Below, piece after piece: positions 5,389 to 5,511 of a stretch of 5,511 bases of DNA (position 1 is its first letter; every line of letters starts with the position of its first letter). The notes under the pieces were generated by a model. It worked only from the letters and a program-made list of their open reading frames with translations. It did no database searches and was not told where the DNA came from. The position numbers and the translations under genes were made by a program. Source of the stretch: Solidesulfovibrio magneticus (lineage in GTDB: Bacteria; Desulfobacterota; Desulfovibrionia; Desulfovibrionales; Desulfovibrionaceae); NCBI GenBank assembly GCA_002482565.1, contig DLGG01000114.1, forward strand, positions 1 through 5,511, written 5' to 3'.

Positions 5389-5425
5389 GCCTCCGGCGGC
5401 CGGGGGGCTCAGCCCCCCGGACCCC
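5389..5425. repeat. REP-like GC-rich palindromic element
   Basis: The core is a perfect inverted repeat, CCGGGGGGCT (5400-5409) against AGCCCCCCGG (5411-5420), with one central base. It folds as a 9-bp stem with a TCA loop. The stem is preceded by GCCTCCGGCGGC and followed by ACCCC. From memory, the layout 'CCTCCGGCGGCC-G-run-loop-C-run-GGACCCC' recurs between genes in Desulfovibrionaceae and other high-GC proteobacteria. The copy number in this genome cannot be seen from one window. It lies about 50 nt after the methyltransferase stop. Confidence 0.6.
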
Positions 5426-5436
5426 TGGATTGGGGT
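5400..5436 (+). terminator. Possible transcript end: strong GC hairpin plus secondary hairpin
   Basis: The 9-bp stem at 5400-5420 is followed at once by a second small inverted repeat, ACCCC (5421-5425) and GGGGT (5432-5436), with a 6-base loop. The stem is very stable and well placed to stop or protect the kinase-receiver-methyltransferase mRNA. There is no U-tract, so it is not a standard intrinsic terminator. 3'-end stabilisation or Rho-assisted termination is more likely. Confidence 0.35.
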
Positions 5437-5511
5437 GTGGTCGGTCGGTGAGCAGGGATGGTCGGCGGGCGGCAGGCCCGAGAGAAAATGGGGGCTGGGA
5501 TTTTCGGGTTG

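Larger units (their letters stand above)
5349..5511. other. Non-coding tail after the methyltransferase
   Basis: No supported gene is visible here. The first 45 bases are G/T-rich with imperfect repeats of GGTGAG/GATGAGGTG-like words. The middle holds the palindromes listed separately. The final 70 bases are G-rich on the plus strand and contain a short 5-bp hairpin (CGGGC/GCCCG, 5466-5480) without a U-tract. Base composition is less codon-structured than upstream, as expected for an intergenic space that continues past the window. Confidence 0.6.

Noticed and set aside
5485..5504. AAAAT/ATTTT inverted repeat near the right edge as a terminator
   Set aside because: The stem is only 5 A-T pairs with a 10-base loop, too weak to support a call.

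Overview
The window is about 70% GC by eye and densely coded, with strong GC preference at third codon positions. Protein style, gene packing and a GC-rich 'CCTCCGGCGGCC...' palindrome suggest a high-GC sulfate reducer of the Desulfovibrionaceae (Desulfovibrio/Solidesulfovibrio type). This is an inference from style and recollection, not from a marker gene.

Minus strand, read from about 3200 down to 1: a compact gene run. It opens with an uncharacterised 162-residue soluble protein (2708-3196). Next comes a possible 37-residue basic ORF that fills the gap exactly (2595-2708), then cdsA (CDP-diglyceride synthase, 1819-2598). An uncharacterised 504-residue helical protein (292-1806) follows, then the start of dxr (DXP reductoisomerase, first 98 codons, running off the left edge). 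cdsA and dxr belong to the widely conserved frr-uppS-cdsA-dxr-rseP neighbourhood, which links phospholipid and isoprenoid/undecaprenyl precursor synthesis. Here that order is altered: no uppS lies directly before cdsA, and the 504-residue gene sits between cdsA and dxr, joined to dxr by an ATGA overlap.

Plus strand, from about 3240 to 5348: a divergent three-gene operon. It encodes a short membrane histidine kinase with almost no extracytoplasmic sensor domain (3340-4296), a receiver-only response regulator (4313-4717) and a class I SAM-dependent methyltransferase (4710-5348) overlapping the regulator by 8 nt. A candidate sigma-70 promoter lies in the divergent gap. The kinase and receiver form an obvious phosphorelay pair. 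The methyltransferase may be its output or simply a co-transcribed enzyme.

The last 160 bases (5349-5511) hold no convincing gene. They contain G/T-rich sequence and a REP-like palindrome that could end the methyltransferase transcript. No tRNA, rRNA, CRISPR array, transposase or prophage gene is visible. The least explained parts are the two hypothetical proteins of the cdsA/dxr run, the micro-ORF joining two of its genes, and the kinase-receiver-methyltransferase unit.
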